From SLRI01 sp964528705 (GTDB taxonomy: Bacteria; Pseudomonadota; Alphaproteobacteria; Geminicoccales; Geminicoccaceae): a stretch of 64,000 nt of DNA. The stretch covers positions 1-64,000 of the forward strand of contig CAZGUW010000001.1 in the NCBI GenBank assembly GCA_964528705.1. The letters run 5' to 3'. The notes under the pieces are model-generated. The model worked only from the letters and a program-made list of their open reading frames with translations, had not been told where the DNA came from and made no database searches. Positions 46,427-54,640 of this stretch are shown here, piece after piece; within the stretch, counting starts at the first letter, position 1; each line of letters opens with the position of its first letter. Both the position numbers and the translations under genes were made by a program.

Positions 46427-47704
46427 TCAGTTGGCGGCGGCGAGGATCTCGTTCCACTGCGCGGCAGCGTCGTCGAGACCCTCCTGCGCGGTCTTCGAGC
46501 CCGAGACGACGTTCTGGATCTCCGTCGTCATGATCTTGTTCATCTGCACCGCGTTGGGCATGACGAGGAAGGGCGACTGCGCGTTGTCCCTGGCCATCTG
46601 GGTGACGAAGGCCTGGAACATCTCCTGCTCCTTGAACCAGTCCTGATTCGCGACGTCGGTCCGCGCCGGGAAACCGCCGGTGCCCTTGGACCACATCTCG
46701 ATGCCCTCGGGACCGGAGATCCAGCTCAGGAAGGTCCAGGCCGCGTCCTTGTTCTCCGACTGCGTGGTGATCGTGTTCAGCGAGCCGCGGACCATGGTGC
46801 CGTCGGTGACGCCCGTCGGCAGCGGCGCGATCTTGTAGTTGAGCTCGGGGTTGAGCTGCTTCTGGATGGCGATGCCCCACGGGCCCTCGAACATCATCGC
46901 GACATTGCCCGTGGCGAAGTTGGCGCGCTTCTCGCGCTCGCCATTGCTGAGCACGCCCGGGACCGAGATGTTGTCCTTGTTGATGCGCTCGACATACCAC
47001 TCGATGGCGGCGACACCCTCGGGGCTGTTGAAGACGGCACGATTGGTCTCGGGATCGATGATCTTCGCCCCGGCCTGCAGCAGGAGCGGGTAGATCTCAT
47101 AAGTCATGTTGGTCGGCGGCTCGGTCGCCAGCGTGCCGGTGACCGCGAACTGCATCTCCTCCGGCTTCGTGAGCTGGCGCGCCGTCTCGGCGAACTCGTC
47201 CCAGGTGGCCGGCGGGCCGTCGATGCCGGCGGCCTCGAAGAGATCGGTGTTGTAGTAGAGCGCCACCGCGCCGCTCTCGAGCGGCAGGTAGTACTGCTTG
47301 CCGCGCCAGGTGGTGTGGAAGGTCTCCGGAATGTTGCCGAAAAACTCCGGCGGCTGGGCCGCGATCCGCTCGTCGAGCGGCTCGATCATGCCGAGATCGG
47401 CGAACTCGGCGATCCAGTCGACCTGGACCATCAGCACGTCCGGCAGCTGCCCGGCCTGGTGCAGGACCAACGCCCGGTCATGGAAGCCGGTGAACGGCGA
47501 ATCGACGGGCACGAGGTCGATGTCCGGGTGTGCTGCCTCGAACGCCGCCTCGAGCTCGGCCATGAACTCCTGGCCGACCTCGGTGCCCTTCCACTGCGCC
47601 CAGCGCACCTCGGTCTGGGCCTGGGCCAGCGCCGGCAGCACGAAGGCCGTGGCGACCGTCAGCGCGAGGAGCTTCGCGGACGGGGATTTGCGGTTGGTCG
47701 TCAT
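46427..47704 (-). CDS. CUT1 extracellular solute-binding protein
   Basis: This periplasmic sugar receptor has 425 residues. The signal peptide ends near LAQAQT, and the mature part begins VRWAQWKGTEVGQEFMAELEAAFEA. Further family features are YYLPLESGAVALYYNTDLFEAAGIDGPPATWDEF and FEGPWGIAIQKQLNPE. The start at 47704 has GGGAGGGAACG upstream. It follows the aldolase gene by 83 bp, which include a hairpin. The ligand is unknown; it is presumably the sugar that the PfkB kinase and the aldolase degrade. Confidence 0.93.
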   Translation of the reverse strand: MTTNRKSPSAKLLALTVATAFVLPALAQAQTEVRWAQWKGTEVGQEFMAELEAAFEAAHPDIDLVPVDSPFTGFHDRALVLHQAGQLPDVLMVQVDWIAEFADLGMIEPLDERIAAQPPEFFGNIPETFHTTWRGKQYYLPLESGAVALYYNTDLFEAAGIDGPPATWDEFAETARQLTKPEEMQFAVTGTLATEPPTNMTYEIYPLLLQAGAKIIDPETNRAVFNSPEGVAAIEWYVERINKDNISVPGVLSNGEREKRANFATGNVAMMFEGPWGIAIQKQLNPELNYKIAPLPTGVTDGTMVRGSLNTITTQSENKDAAWTFLSWISGPEGIEMWSKGTGGFPARTDVANQDWFKEQEMFQAFVTQMARDNAQSPFLVMPNAVQMNKIMTTEIQNVVSGSKTAQEGLDDAAAQWNEILAAAN

Positions 47705-47749
47705 CGTTCCCTCCCTGGGTTGCTCGTTCTGCGAATGCCTGTCTTCCGC

Positions 47750-47777
47750 CTGCCCCGGACGAGACCGCCCGGGGCAG
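47750..47777 (-). promoter_or_regulatory. Stem-loop between aldolase and binding-protein genes
   Basis: CTGCCCCGG (47750-47758) and CCGGGGCAG (47769-47777) form a perfect 9-bp stem with a 10-nt loop, 10 bp after the aldolase stop, without a T-run. Confidence 0.65.
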
Positions 47778-47787
47778 CACGCCCGGT

Positions 47788-49200
47788 TCAGCCGGTGCGT
47801 TCGGTCTGGCGCGAGGCTGCCGCCGGCGCCGGCGGCGTGATCTTCTTCACCGTCGTCACCTCGCGCACCAGCTCGCGCGTCCCGCCCACGTTCATCCAGG
47901 TGAACATGTCCCGGAACCGCAGCCGCAGCGCGTCCATGATGTCGGCCTGTGCCTCGGCCGGGATGTCGTAGAAGCGCTGCTTCATCACCTTCCAGGACTT
48001 CTTGCGCGTGTTGTAGAGGAACTGCGCGTCCGTCTCGCCCGGGCCGCGCTCGGCGGCATGATGGGTGAAGGTGTAGTCCCTGATCTCGTCCTTGATCGCC
48101 TGCGGCAGGCTCGGGTGGTCGAAGATGAGGTTGTTGAAGCCGAGCGCCAGATGCACCTCCACCGCACCGTACGGCGCCAGCTTCGCCAGTTGGTCACCCG
48201 GCAGTGTGGAAGCCCCATGCTGCACGGCACCGCCCATGTTGTACTGCTCGCGGCAGAGATCGGAGATCGTCTTCAGGAGGTCGTAGTCGAGATCGACATC
48301 GGCGAGCGAGCCGTCGGGCAGCACCTTGCCGCCGTGATGGGTGCCGGTGTTGATGCTGATCTTGCTGATCGGTGCGAGATCCCCGCCCTTCGCGCGCAGC
48401 AGCTCCTGGTACACCGACATGAAGGCGTGCAGCTCCTCGGGCGTCGTGTTCTCATGCCCGACCTCGCCGATCTCGCCGCCGAGCGAAATGGTGACGCCCT
48501 CGGGCTCGTGCCGACGCACGAACTCGGTGAAATGCGCGGTCAGCTCGGCATTGACGCGCTGCTGGTCCTCGACACTGGCGAGCGACAGGTCGACGACCGT
48601 CGAGGCGTCGATGTCGATATTGTAGAAGCCGGCCGCGATCTGCCCCTCGATGATCTTCTCGAGACGGCGGATCTCCGCGGCACTGTCCTTGGCGTAGGCG
48701 GCGGCGTTGATCTGGTCGTGGTCGGCCTGCATGAAGACCGGCCCCTCGTGCCCCTCACGGAGCGCCGCGGCAAGGACACCGGCCGTATACTCGGCCGGTG
48801 TCTGCCCGGCGAAGATCGATTCGCCGACGGCCTGCTCGAAGATGAAGAGCTGCGAATCCAGCTCGCGGGCGGCCTGGAACACCGCCCGGCAGGTCTGGTA
48901 GGTCCAGCCGCGCAGGTTCATCGCCGGCACGGTCCGGTTGGTCCACTTGCCGGCGGCGCGCGCCAGATAGAGCTCCTGGACGGAGGCCGGCACGATATTG
49001 GCCCTGAGCGCCGCCTCGCCGATTGCCCAGATGGCCATCGCCCGGGTCTCGGGCTCGGCGAGCAGTGCCGCCTTCGCCCAGCGGTCGATCATCTCGTCCG
49101 ACGGGCGTTTGCTCTGCGAAAAGTCATATGGCGGGCGGCCGAGATCGACGCCGATGGCCTTCAGGTCGTCCTCGAGCTCAGCGAGCGAGCAGGTTCCCAT
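47788..49200 (-). CDS. Class II fructose/tagatose-bisphosphate aldolase-like protein
   Basis: This is a zinc-dependent aldolase homologue that would cleave a ketose phosphate to a triose and an aldehyde. At 470 residues it is longer than usual class II aldolases (about 285-360). Motifs in order are VPAMNLRGW, VFMQADHDQIN (catalytic Asp, zinc His), GFYNIDIDAS, ISLGGEIGEVGHENTTPEE (zinc Glu region), ISINTGTHHGG (zinc His) and GGAVQHGASTLP. The first 75 and last 70 residues are extra. It is the first structural gene after the DeoR-linked promoter region. The exact substrate is inferred only from context with the PfkB kinase. Confidence 0.82.
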   Translation of the reverse strand: MGTCSLAELEDDLKAIGVDLGRPPYDFSQSKRPSDEMIDRWAKAALLAEPETRAMAIWAIGEAALRANIVPASVQELYLARAAGKWTNRTVPAMNLRGWTYQTCRAVFQAARELDSQLFIFEQAVGESIFAGQTPAEYTAGVLAAALREGHEGPVFMQADHDQINAAAYAKDSAAEIRRLEKIIEGQIAAGFYNIDIDASTVVDLSLASVEDQQRVNAELTAHFTEFVRRHEPEGVTISLGGEIGEVGHENTTPEELHAFMSVYQELLRAKGGDLAPISKISINTGTHHGGKVLPDGSLADVDLDYDLLKTISDLCREQYNMGGAVQHGASTLPGDQLAKLAPYGAVEVHLALGFNNLIFDHPSLPQAIKDEIRDYTFTHHAAERGPGETDAQFLYNTRKKSWKVMKQRFYDIPAEAQADIMDALRLRFRDMFTWMNVGGTRELVREVTTVKKITPPAPAAASRQTERTG

Positions 49201-49494
49201 GCGATCACACCTCTACGGAACGGATTGGCGCGGAGCGGTACCTTGCAGGCAACGATGATCGCGACCCGATCGGAACTCCACCAGGTAGGTCGGCGACGCG
49301 CAGGGGTGTCGATCCGGTCATCCGTTGCTTCTTCGTCCCGGTACGTCGCCCGACGGCCGAACCGACAGGCGACGTGACGCCTCCCCCGAGCGTCTCAACG
49401 CACGGCGCGACGATACAATTTCCCGATTTGAGCACAAGCAGGATTTTCGCTTTGCGCGCATTCTTGAGCAAAAACGCGCCTCTAGGCGGCAGCG
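49201..49494 (-). promoter_or_regulatory. Promoter region of the aldolase-importer operon
   Basis: These 294 bp between the DeoR gene and the aldolase gene are more AT-rich in the half nearest DeoR. TTGAGCA occurs twice in direct orientation (49429-49435 and 49465-49471), 36 bp apart, and the surrounding bases also match partly on the minus strand (TTGTGCTCAA and TTTTGCTCAA). These are the best candidate operators for the DeoR protein. No gene was found. Confidence 0.5.
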
Positions 49495-50277
49495 CTAGCC
49501 GGCGACGAGCAGGCGGCAGCCGGCGGATTCGACCAGCCGGACCTTCTCGGGCGGCGGGCGGCGATCGGTGACGACCAGGTCCACCTCGCTCAGATGGGCG
49601 AGGCGCGAGGTCGCGACGCGCAGGAACTTGGTGTGGTCCACCAGCAGCACCCGACGGCGCGCGTTGCGGAACATGGCACGGCCGACGATGGCCACCGGCT
49701 CCCGGTACTCGAGGAGCGTGCCCTCGTTGTCGATGCCGCCGACACCCGTCATGTGCATGTCGCAGCGGTAGCTTTCCACCATGGTGACCGCCGCCGCACC
49801 GCCGAAGGACCGGTCCTGCCGCATCCAGGTCCCGCCGGTGACCTCAATCGAGATATCGGGGCACTGGTCGAGGATCGAGGCGACGACCGTGCTGTTGGTG
49901 ATCACCCGCAGCCCGCTGGGCTGCCGCTCGGCGATTGCCCGGGCCAGCGCCTCGACGGTCGTGCCGGTCGGCAGGAAGAGCGAGGTACCGGGCGTCACGA
50001 GTTCCGCCGCGGTCCGTCCGACCGCCGCCTTCTCCGCTTCCATCTCGACACGGCGCTTGCCATAGTCGACATTGGCCGTGCTGATATTGGCACTGGCCCC
50101 GCCGTGATGGCGACGCAGCAGCCCATGCTCGGCCAGCATCTGCAGATCGCGCCGCAGGGTCTGCGGCGTCACCTCGAACGCGGCGACCATCTCCTCCATG
50201 GCGACATAGCCGCGCTGGGCAAGGAAATTGAGGATCTTGTCGTGCCGTCTGCTCAACTGGACCATGGCGGAGGCCAT
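49495..50277 (-). CDS. DeoR/GlpR family transcription regulator
   Basis: This is a repressor of 260 residues. The N-terminal winged helix (HDKILNFLAQRGYVAMEEMVAAFEVTPQTLRRDLQMLAEHGLLRRHHGGA) is followed by the sugar-phosphate sensor domain (FLPTGTTVEALARAI, ITNSTVVASIL, DHTKFLRVA). Members are released from DNA by phosphorylated sugars, which fits a neighbouring PfkB kinase that would make the inducer. ATG at 50277 was taken; an ATG at 50265 is also possible. It should control the downstream aldolase-importer genes and the divergent kinase. Confidence 0.93.
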   Translation of the reverse strand: MASAMVQLSRRHDKILNFLAQRGYVAMEEMVAAFEVTPQTLRRDLQMLAEHGLLRRHHGGASANISTANVDYGKRRVEMEAEKAAVGRTAAELVTPGTSLFLPTGTTVEALARAIAERQPSGLRVITNSTVVASILDQCPDISIEVTGGTWMRQDRSFGGAAAVTMVESYRCDMHMTGVGGIDNEGTLLEYREPVAIVGRAMFRNARRRVLLVDHTKFLRVATSRLAHLSEVDLVVTDRRPPPEKVRLVESAGCRLLVAG

Positions 50278-50406
50278 CGCTACATGTGCCGATCCGTGAA
50301 ATCAATCGGAACCGGCTGACCGGCCGGGGCCGGCGGTTCCTGGGACCCTGGTCCTCACCTTCTCTCTTTCCCCTCCCAACCCGCCATCCTGGGGTGCGCC
50401 CTCATC

Positions 50407-51318
50407 GTGAAAAACAGAGTCGTTTGTGTCGGCAACCTCGTTCATGACGAGGTCTTCCAGGTCGACCAGATTCCCGGCGTCGGCATCAAGGTCGAGGTCC
50501 GTGGGTACGAATCCCGGTTCGGTGGCCCGGCGGCGACCGCGGCGGTCGCCATCTGCCATCTCGGCGGCATCGCGTCCTACTGGGGCCGGGTCGGCGACGA
50601 TGCGGCCGGCGAAAAGTCGATCCGCATCATGCGCGAGGCCGGCGTCGACTGCGACGGCGTCGTGGTCATTCCGGACAGCCGCACGCTCCGCGCCATCGTG
50701 CTGGTCGACAAGCTGGGCGAGCGGTGCATCGTCACCGACCGGCTGTCCCTGCCACCCGAGCGCGGCACGCTCCCCGACACGAGCCTCGACGACGCGGCCG
50801 TCGTGCTCGCCGACACCCGCTGGCCCAAGGGCGCGCTCCTCGCACTGCAGCGGGCCCGCGCGGCGGGCATCCCGACCGTGCTCGACGTCGACGGCGGCCT
50901 GCCCTCGGTCAATGCCGAGCTCGTGGCCCTCGCCGACCACGTGGTCTTCTCCAGCCAGGGCCTGCACGAATTCGCCGGCGACGGGGATCTCGCCACCCTG
51001 CTGCAACGCTGCCTCACCCGGCCCGGCCAGGTCATGGCCGCCACGCGCGGCCCCGCTGGCAGCATCTGGCTGATCGACGGCGCCATCGTGCCCGTGCCCG
51101 CCTTCGCCGTCGCCGCCGTCGACACGACCGGCTGCGGCGACGTCTTCCACGGCGCCTACGCGCTCGGCCTCGCCGAGGGCCAGGCGCCGCTCGAGGCCGC
51201 CCGCTTCGCTGCCGCCGTCGCCGCCATCAAGGCCGCCCGCGGCCAGGGCTGGGACGGCATGGGGAACCGCGCCGCCGTCGAGGCCCTCATGGCCGAGCAG
51301 CCGGCCGGCCCGTCCTGA
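50407..51318 (+). CDS. PfkB family carbohydrate kinase
   Basis: This is an ATP-dependent sugar kinase of the ribokinase family, 303 residues. The N-terminal sugar-binding motif reads RFGGPAATAAVAICHLGG, and the C-terminal catalytic motif is DTTGCGDVFHGAYALGL with catalytic Asp245. It starts with GTG at 50407 without a clear ribosome-binding site. It is divergent from DeoR across 129 bp, and would phosphorylate the imported sugar before aldolase cleavage. Its 3' end overlaps the convergent NhaC gene by 32 bp. Confidence 0.92.
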   Translation: MKNRVVCVGNLVHDEVFQVDQIPGVGIKVEVRGYESRFGGPAATAAVAICHLGGIASYWGRVGDDAAGEKSIRIMREAGVDCDGVVVIPDSRTLRAIVLVDKLGERCIVTDRLSLPPERGTLPDTSLDDAAVVLADTRWPKGALLALQRARAAGIPTVLDVDGGLPSVNAELVALADHVVFSSQGLHEFAGDGDLATLLQRCLTRPGQVMAATRGPAGSIWLIDGAIVPVPAFAVAAVDTTGCGDVFHGAYALGLAEGQAPLEAARFAAAVAAIKAARGQGWDGMGNRAAVEALMAEQPAGPS

Positions 51319-52741
51319 GCATGCGGATGCCGGCCCAGGCGAAGAGCATGGTGACGAGCGGGCTCGCGAGGTTGAAGAGGGCGTAGGGCGCGTAGGCGAA
51401 GGTCGCGACGCCTAGCGCGGCGGCGAGATAGGCGCCGCAGCCGCTCCAGGGGATCAACGCCGAGGTGACGGTCGCGGAATCGGCGGCGGCGCGCGAGAGG
51501 ACCACAGGTGCCACGCCCTGCGCCTCGAAGCTCGGCTTCAGCATGCGCTCGGAGAGGCCGATGCCCGTCGTCTGGTCGGCAGTCAGCGCATTGGTGGCAA
51601 TACCGGTTCCGACCACGGTGGCGACGAGAGCGCCGGGCGACCGCGCGGCTGCGGCGATCGGCTCGACCAGCCGGTGCAGAAGGCCGATACGCTCGACGAC
51701 GCCACCAAAGGCCAGCGCCGCGGCGATAAGCCAGATCGTCTCCAGCATGTAGGCCATGCCGCCCCGGGTAAGGAAGCCGTCGATGCCGGGAGCGCCGGTG
51801 GTCGAGACGAAGCCCGTGGCCATTGCCTGCCAGACCCCCTTGAGCAGCGCCAGCGACGGCCCGAGCGACTCGCCGCCGGCAAAAGCAATCACCCGCCCGG
51901 GTTCGAGCACGACGGCGACCAGCCCGCCGGCGAGCGCGCCGGCCAGCATGTTCGCGAAAGGCGGCAGTCCGATCGCGGCAAGCACCAGCACCAGCGCCAG
52001 AGGCAGCAGCAACAGCGGGCGGATGTGCAGCTCGGCATCGATGAGGGCAGCGATGCGCAAGGGCTCGCGCATGCCCGCCTCGCCGAGCCACCAGAAGCCG
52101 GCGAGCGTCAGCAGGAAGGCCGGCAGCGAGGTCCAGAGCGCTTCCCTGGCATGCACCATCGGGTCCACCCCGACGGACTCGATCGCCAGCTTGGTCTTCG
52201 ACGAGCGCGGCGAGGCCTTGTCGCCGAAATAGGCGCCCGACACCACGGCCCCGGCGGTGATCGCCGGGTCGAGACCGAGCTGCTGGGCGAGGCCGACGAG
52301 GCAGATGCCGACGGTCGAGGCGGCCGTCCAGGCGCTGGTGATGGTGAAGGCTACGACCGCCGTGATCAGCGCCGCCTTGACGTGGAAATACTCGGCGCTG
52401 ACCACCTGCAGGAGGTAATAGCCGAAGGCGAGCAGCGTGCCGCTCATCGCCCAGGTGCCGAGCAGAGCACCGACGGCGAAGAGCACGGCGATCGTGCCGA
52501 AGCCGCCGGTCACGCCGGCAAGCGCCGCGTCGCGCAGCGAGCCGAAATCATGCCCGGCACGCCGGCCGATCAGCATGGCCCCGGCGGCGGCCCCCACGAT
52601 CGCCGTCTGCAGCGGGCCACTCGTGGCGTCGTTGCCAAAGAGGACAAAGGAAAGCCCGAGCACGAAGGCGCCCGCCAGGATCGGCAGGAGTGCCTCTATG
52701 AAGGTCAGGTCACGCGGCGTGCCGGGCGCGCTCAGGGCCAC
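51287..52741 (-). CDS. Na+/H+ antiporter, NhaC family
   Basis: This is a polytopic inner-membrane protein of 484 residues with about eleven helices, exchanging cations for protons or malate for lactate in characterised relatives. Typical NhaC segments are ITSAWTAASTVGICLVGLAQQLGLDPAITAGAVVSGAYFGDKASPRSSKT and LTADQTTGIGLSERMLKPSFEAQG, and PWSGCGAYLAAALGV near the end. The ion coupled is unknown. It is not obviously linked to the sugar operon and converges on the kinase gene with a 32-bp overlap. Confidence 0.9.
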   Translation of the reverse strand: MALSAPGTPRDLTFIEALLPILAGAFVLGLSFVLFGNDATSGPLQTAIVGAAAGAMLIGRRAGHDFGSLRDAALAGVTGGFGTIAVLFAVGALLGTWAMSGTLLAFGYYLLQVVSAEYFHVKAALITAVVAFTITSAWTAASTVGICLVGLAQQLGLDPAITAGAVVSGAYFGDKASPRSSKTKLAIESVGVDPMVHAREALWTSLPAFLLTLAGFWWLGEAGMREPLRIAALIDAELHIRPLLLLPLALVLVLAAIGLPPFANMLAGALAGGLVAVVLEPGRVIAFAGGESLGPSLALLKGVWQAMATGFVSTTGAPGIDGFLTRGGMAYMLETIWLIAAALAFGGVVERIGLLHRLVEPIAAAARSPGALVATVVGTGIATNALTADQTTGIGLSERMLKPSFEAQGVAPVVLSRAAADSATVTSALIPWSGCGAYLAAALGVATFAYAPYALFNLASPLVTMLFAWAGIRMLRTGRPAARP

Positions 52742-52927
52742 GAGCCAGTCTCTCCAGGGGCGAAGCGGCCCGGTGCCACTGCCCGGACACGACGATCAGC
52801 GCGGCGCAAGATGGGTGGCGCCGCAGGTCATTGCAAGCCGGCTCGGCGCCGGCCCGCCTTGGTTCGGCGACAGGCCCGTGCCATACCAATTCCAGGTCCA
52901 AAAACCGCAGCCGGGGGGCGCTGCCGG

Positions 52928-53743
52928 ATGACCAGCTCGAACGACGACCTGCAGCGCTACGTGCTGCCGACGGGCAGCGCCGGGCGCGAGCGCCTGCGGG
53001 TGCTGGCCCGGGCGACCGAGGCCGGCACTTGCCGGCTCCTCGACGAGGTCGGTGTGGCACTTGGCATGGCCTGTCTCGATGTGGGCTGCGGCGGCGGCGA
53101 CGTGGCGCGGCTCCTGGCGGCGCGCGTCGGGTCCAGCGGTCGCGTCCTCGGCGTCGATCTCGACCCGGCGCTGGTGGCGATCGCCACGGCCGAAGCGGTA
53201 TCAGCCGGCGTCGCGCAGCTCGCCTATCGCGCGGGCAGCGTGCTCGAGCTCGACGAGAGTGGCTTCGACGTCGTCTATGCGCGGTTCCTCCTGACCCATC
53301 TGGCCGAAAAGAAGAGCGCCCTCGCGGCGATGCGCGAGGCAACCCGCCCGGGCGGGGCGGTCGTGCTCGAGGACATCGACTTCGCCGGGCACTTCGCCTT
53401 TCCGGACCTGCCCGAGCTCGACGCCTATTGCCGCCTCTACACGGAGCTTACGCGCTCGACCGGCGGCGACGCGGAAATCGGTCGGGCGGTGCCGGCGCTG
53501 CTTCGGCAGGCCGGCCTTCAGGGGATCGAAGTGCGCATCAGCCAGCCCGTCGCCCTCACCGGCGAGGCGAAGCTCATCACGCTCCGCACCATGCAGGGCA
53601 TCGCTGGCAGGGTTGTCGATGCGGGGCTGGCGGCGCCGGCCGAGGTTGACCGCATCACCGCCGGCCTCGAGCGGGCCGCGGCCGACCCGGACGTGCTCAT
53701 GGCCATGCCGCGGATCGTGCAGGCTTGGGGCCGGAGGGCCTGA
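52928..53743 (+). CDS. Class I SAM-dependent methyltransferase
   Basis: This is a methyltransferase of 271 residues. Motif I is CLDVGCGGGDVARLLAARVG, followed by VLGVDLDPALVAIA, then VYARFLLTHLAEKKSALAAM and RPGGAVVLEDIDFAG. This is the pattern of small-molecule C/O-methyltransferases. The target is unknown. The ATG at 52928 is preceded by GGGGGGCGCTGCC; the longer frame is a shadow of NhaC. It converges on the SYLF lipoprotein gene with 44 bp between them. Confidence 0.88.
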   Translation: MTSSNDDLQRYVLPTGSAGRERLRVLARATEAGTCRLLDEVGVALGMACLDVGCGGGDVARLLAARVGSSGRVLGVDLDPALVAIATAEAVSAGVAQLAYRAGSVLELDESGFDVVYARFLLTHLAEKKSALAAMREATRPGGAVVLEDIDFAGHFAFPDLPELDAYCRLYTELTRSTGGDAEIGRAVPALLRQAGLQGIEVRISQPVALTGEAKLITLRTMQGIAGRVVDAGLAAPAEVDRITAGLERAAADPDVLMAMPRIVQAWGRRA

Positions 53744-53787
53744 GCGACCGGCGGAGGGCGGGACGCTCAGGCACAGAGGCTCTCGAG

Positions 53788-54345
53788 CTACTCGCGCTCG
53801 AGCTCGGTGATCTTCTGGCCCTCGACCTGGACGCCGGCCATCAGGCCCGACTGGCCGTAGACGAAGACGACGACCGGCTCCTGCAGCGTCGAAGTGTTGA
53901 TCTGCCCGGACGTGCCGGAAGAGGCGACCGCCACGTTCAGCCCGGCACCGACCTCCCAGCCGGACGTCTGCTCGAAGGTCTCGAGCGCCTCGGTCGTGGT
54001 GAAGAAGTAAGCCTGCGACGAGGTCTGGGCGCCAGCCTGCAGCCCGAACGAGCCGCCGGTCACCTGATAGTAGTCGACGGGCTGGCCGTCCTTGAACATG
54101 ACACCATCGCCGTACTGCCCGCCCACGATGAGCCCCGCCTTGGTAATGCTCGGGAAGACCAGGACGGCGGCCGACCGATCGCCCAGGGCCTGGGCCTCGG
54201 GCGTATCCCGGTAAAGCTGCTCGAGCGACGTCTTCGCCGCCTGGTCGAGGGTGATGCGATCCTCTTCCGTGGTCGAGCAACCGGCGAGCACGCCGACCAT
54301 CGCGACGGCGGAGAAGCTGCCGAGCAGGGTTCTTCTGGTGGACAT
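53788..54345 (-). CDS. SYLF-domain lipoprotein (YSC84-like)
   Basis: This is an exported lipoprotein of 185 residues with lipobox LAGC (Cys near 21). The SYLF domain follows: AAVLVFPSITKAGLIVGGQYGDGVMF, YYQVTGGSFGLQAGAQTSSQAYFFTTTEAL, and GLNVAVASSG. Such domains bind lipids (phosphoinositides in eukaryotes); the bacterial role is unclear. The start MSTRRTLLGS at 54345 was chosen ahead of the signal. It is transcribed alone, divergent from the aminotransferase gene. Confidence 0.88.
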   Translation of the reverse strand: MSTRRTLLGSFSAVAMVGVLAGCSTTEEDRITLDQAAKTSLEQLYRDTPEAQALGDRSAAVLVFPSITKAGLIVGGQYGDGVMFKDGQPVDYYQVTGGSFGLQAGAQTSSQAYFFTTTEALETFEQTSGWEVGAGLNVAVASSGTSGQINTSTLQEPVVVFVYGQSGLMAGVQVEGQKITELERE

Positions 54346-54640
54346 GAGCGTTCCCATTCTGTGGTGCGCCCCGCGTATCCCGGACGCGTGCTGTAGAACC
54401 GTGACAACGCCCCCACCCGGCAAGGGTTCCACATTTCCGGGCAGCATAACTCAGTCGGCGATCTTCGCGAGCAGGCCGGCGCAACCCGAGGGTGGCTGTG
54501 CCGGCCAGCGCGGCAGCCCCGCCGATTACATGTCGCCGTGGCAGGATCATCTGGTGTACGTCCCGCCCTGGGCCCTTGCCACCATAGCGATACCTGCAAC
54601 CTCGTCAGGGGTCGGCTCGATGGGGATCCTGGAGGAAGGA
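54346..54640. other. Divergent intergenic region
   Basis: These 295 bp lie between the SYLF lipoprotein and the aminotransferase gene. A strong ribosome-binding site (GGAGGAAGGA) sits at 54631-54640. No other clear signal or gene was seen; promoters for both flanking genes are expected here. Confidence 0.4.
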
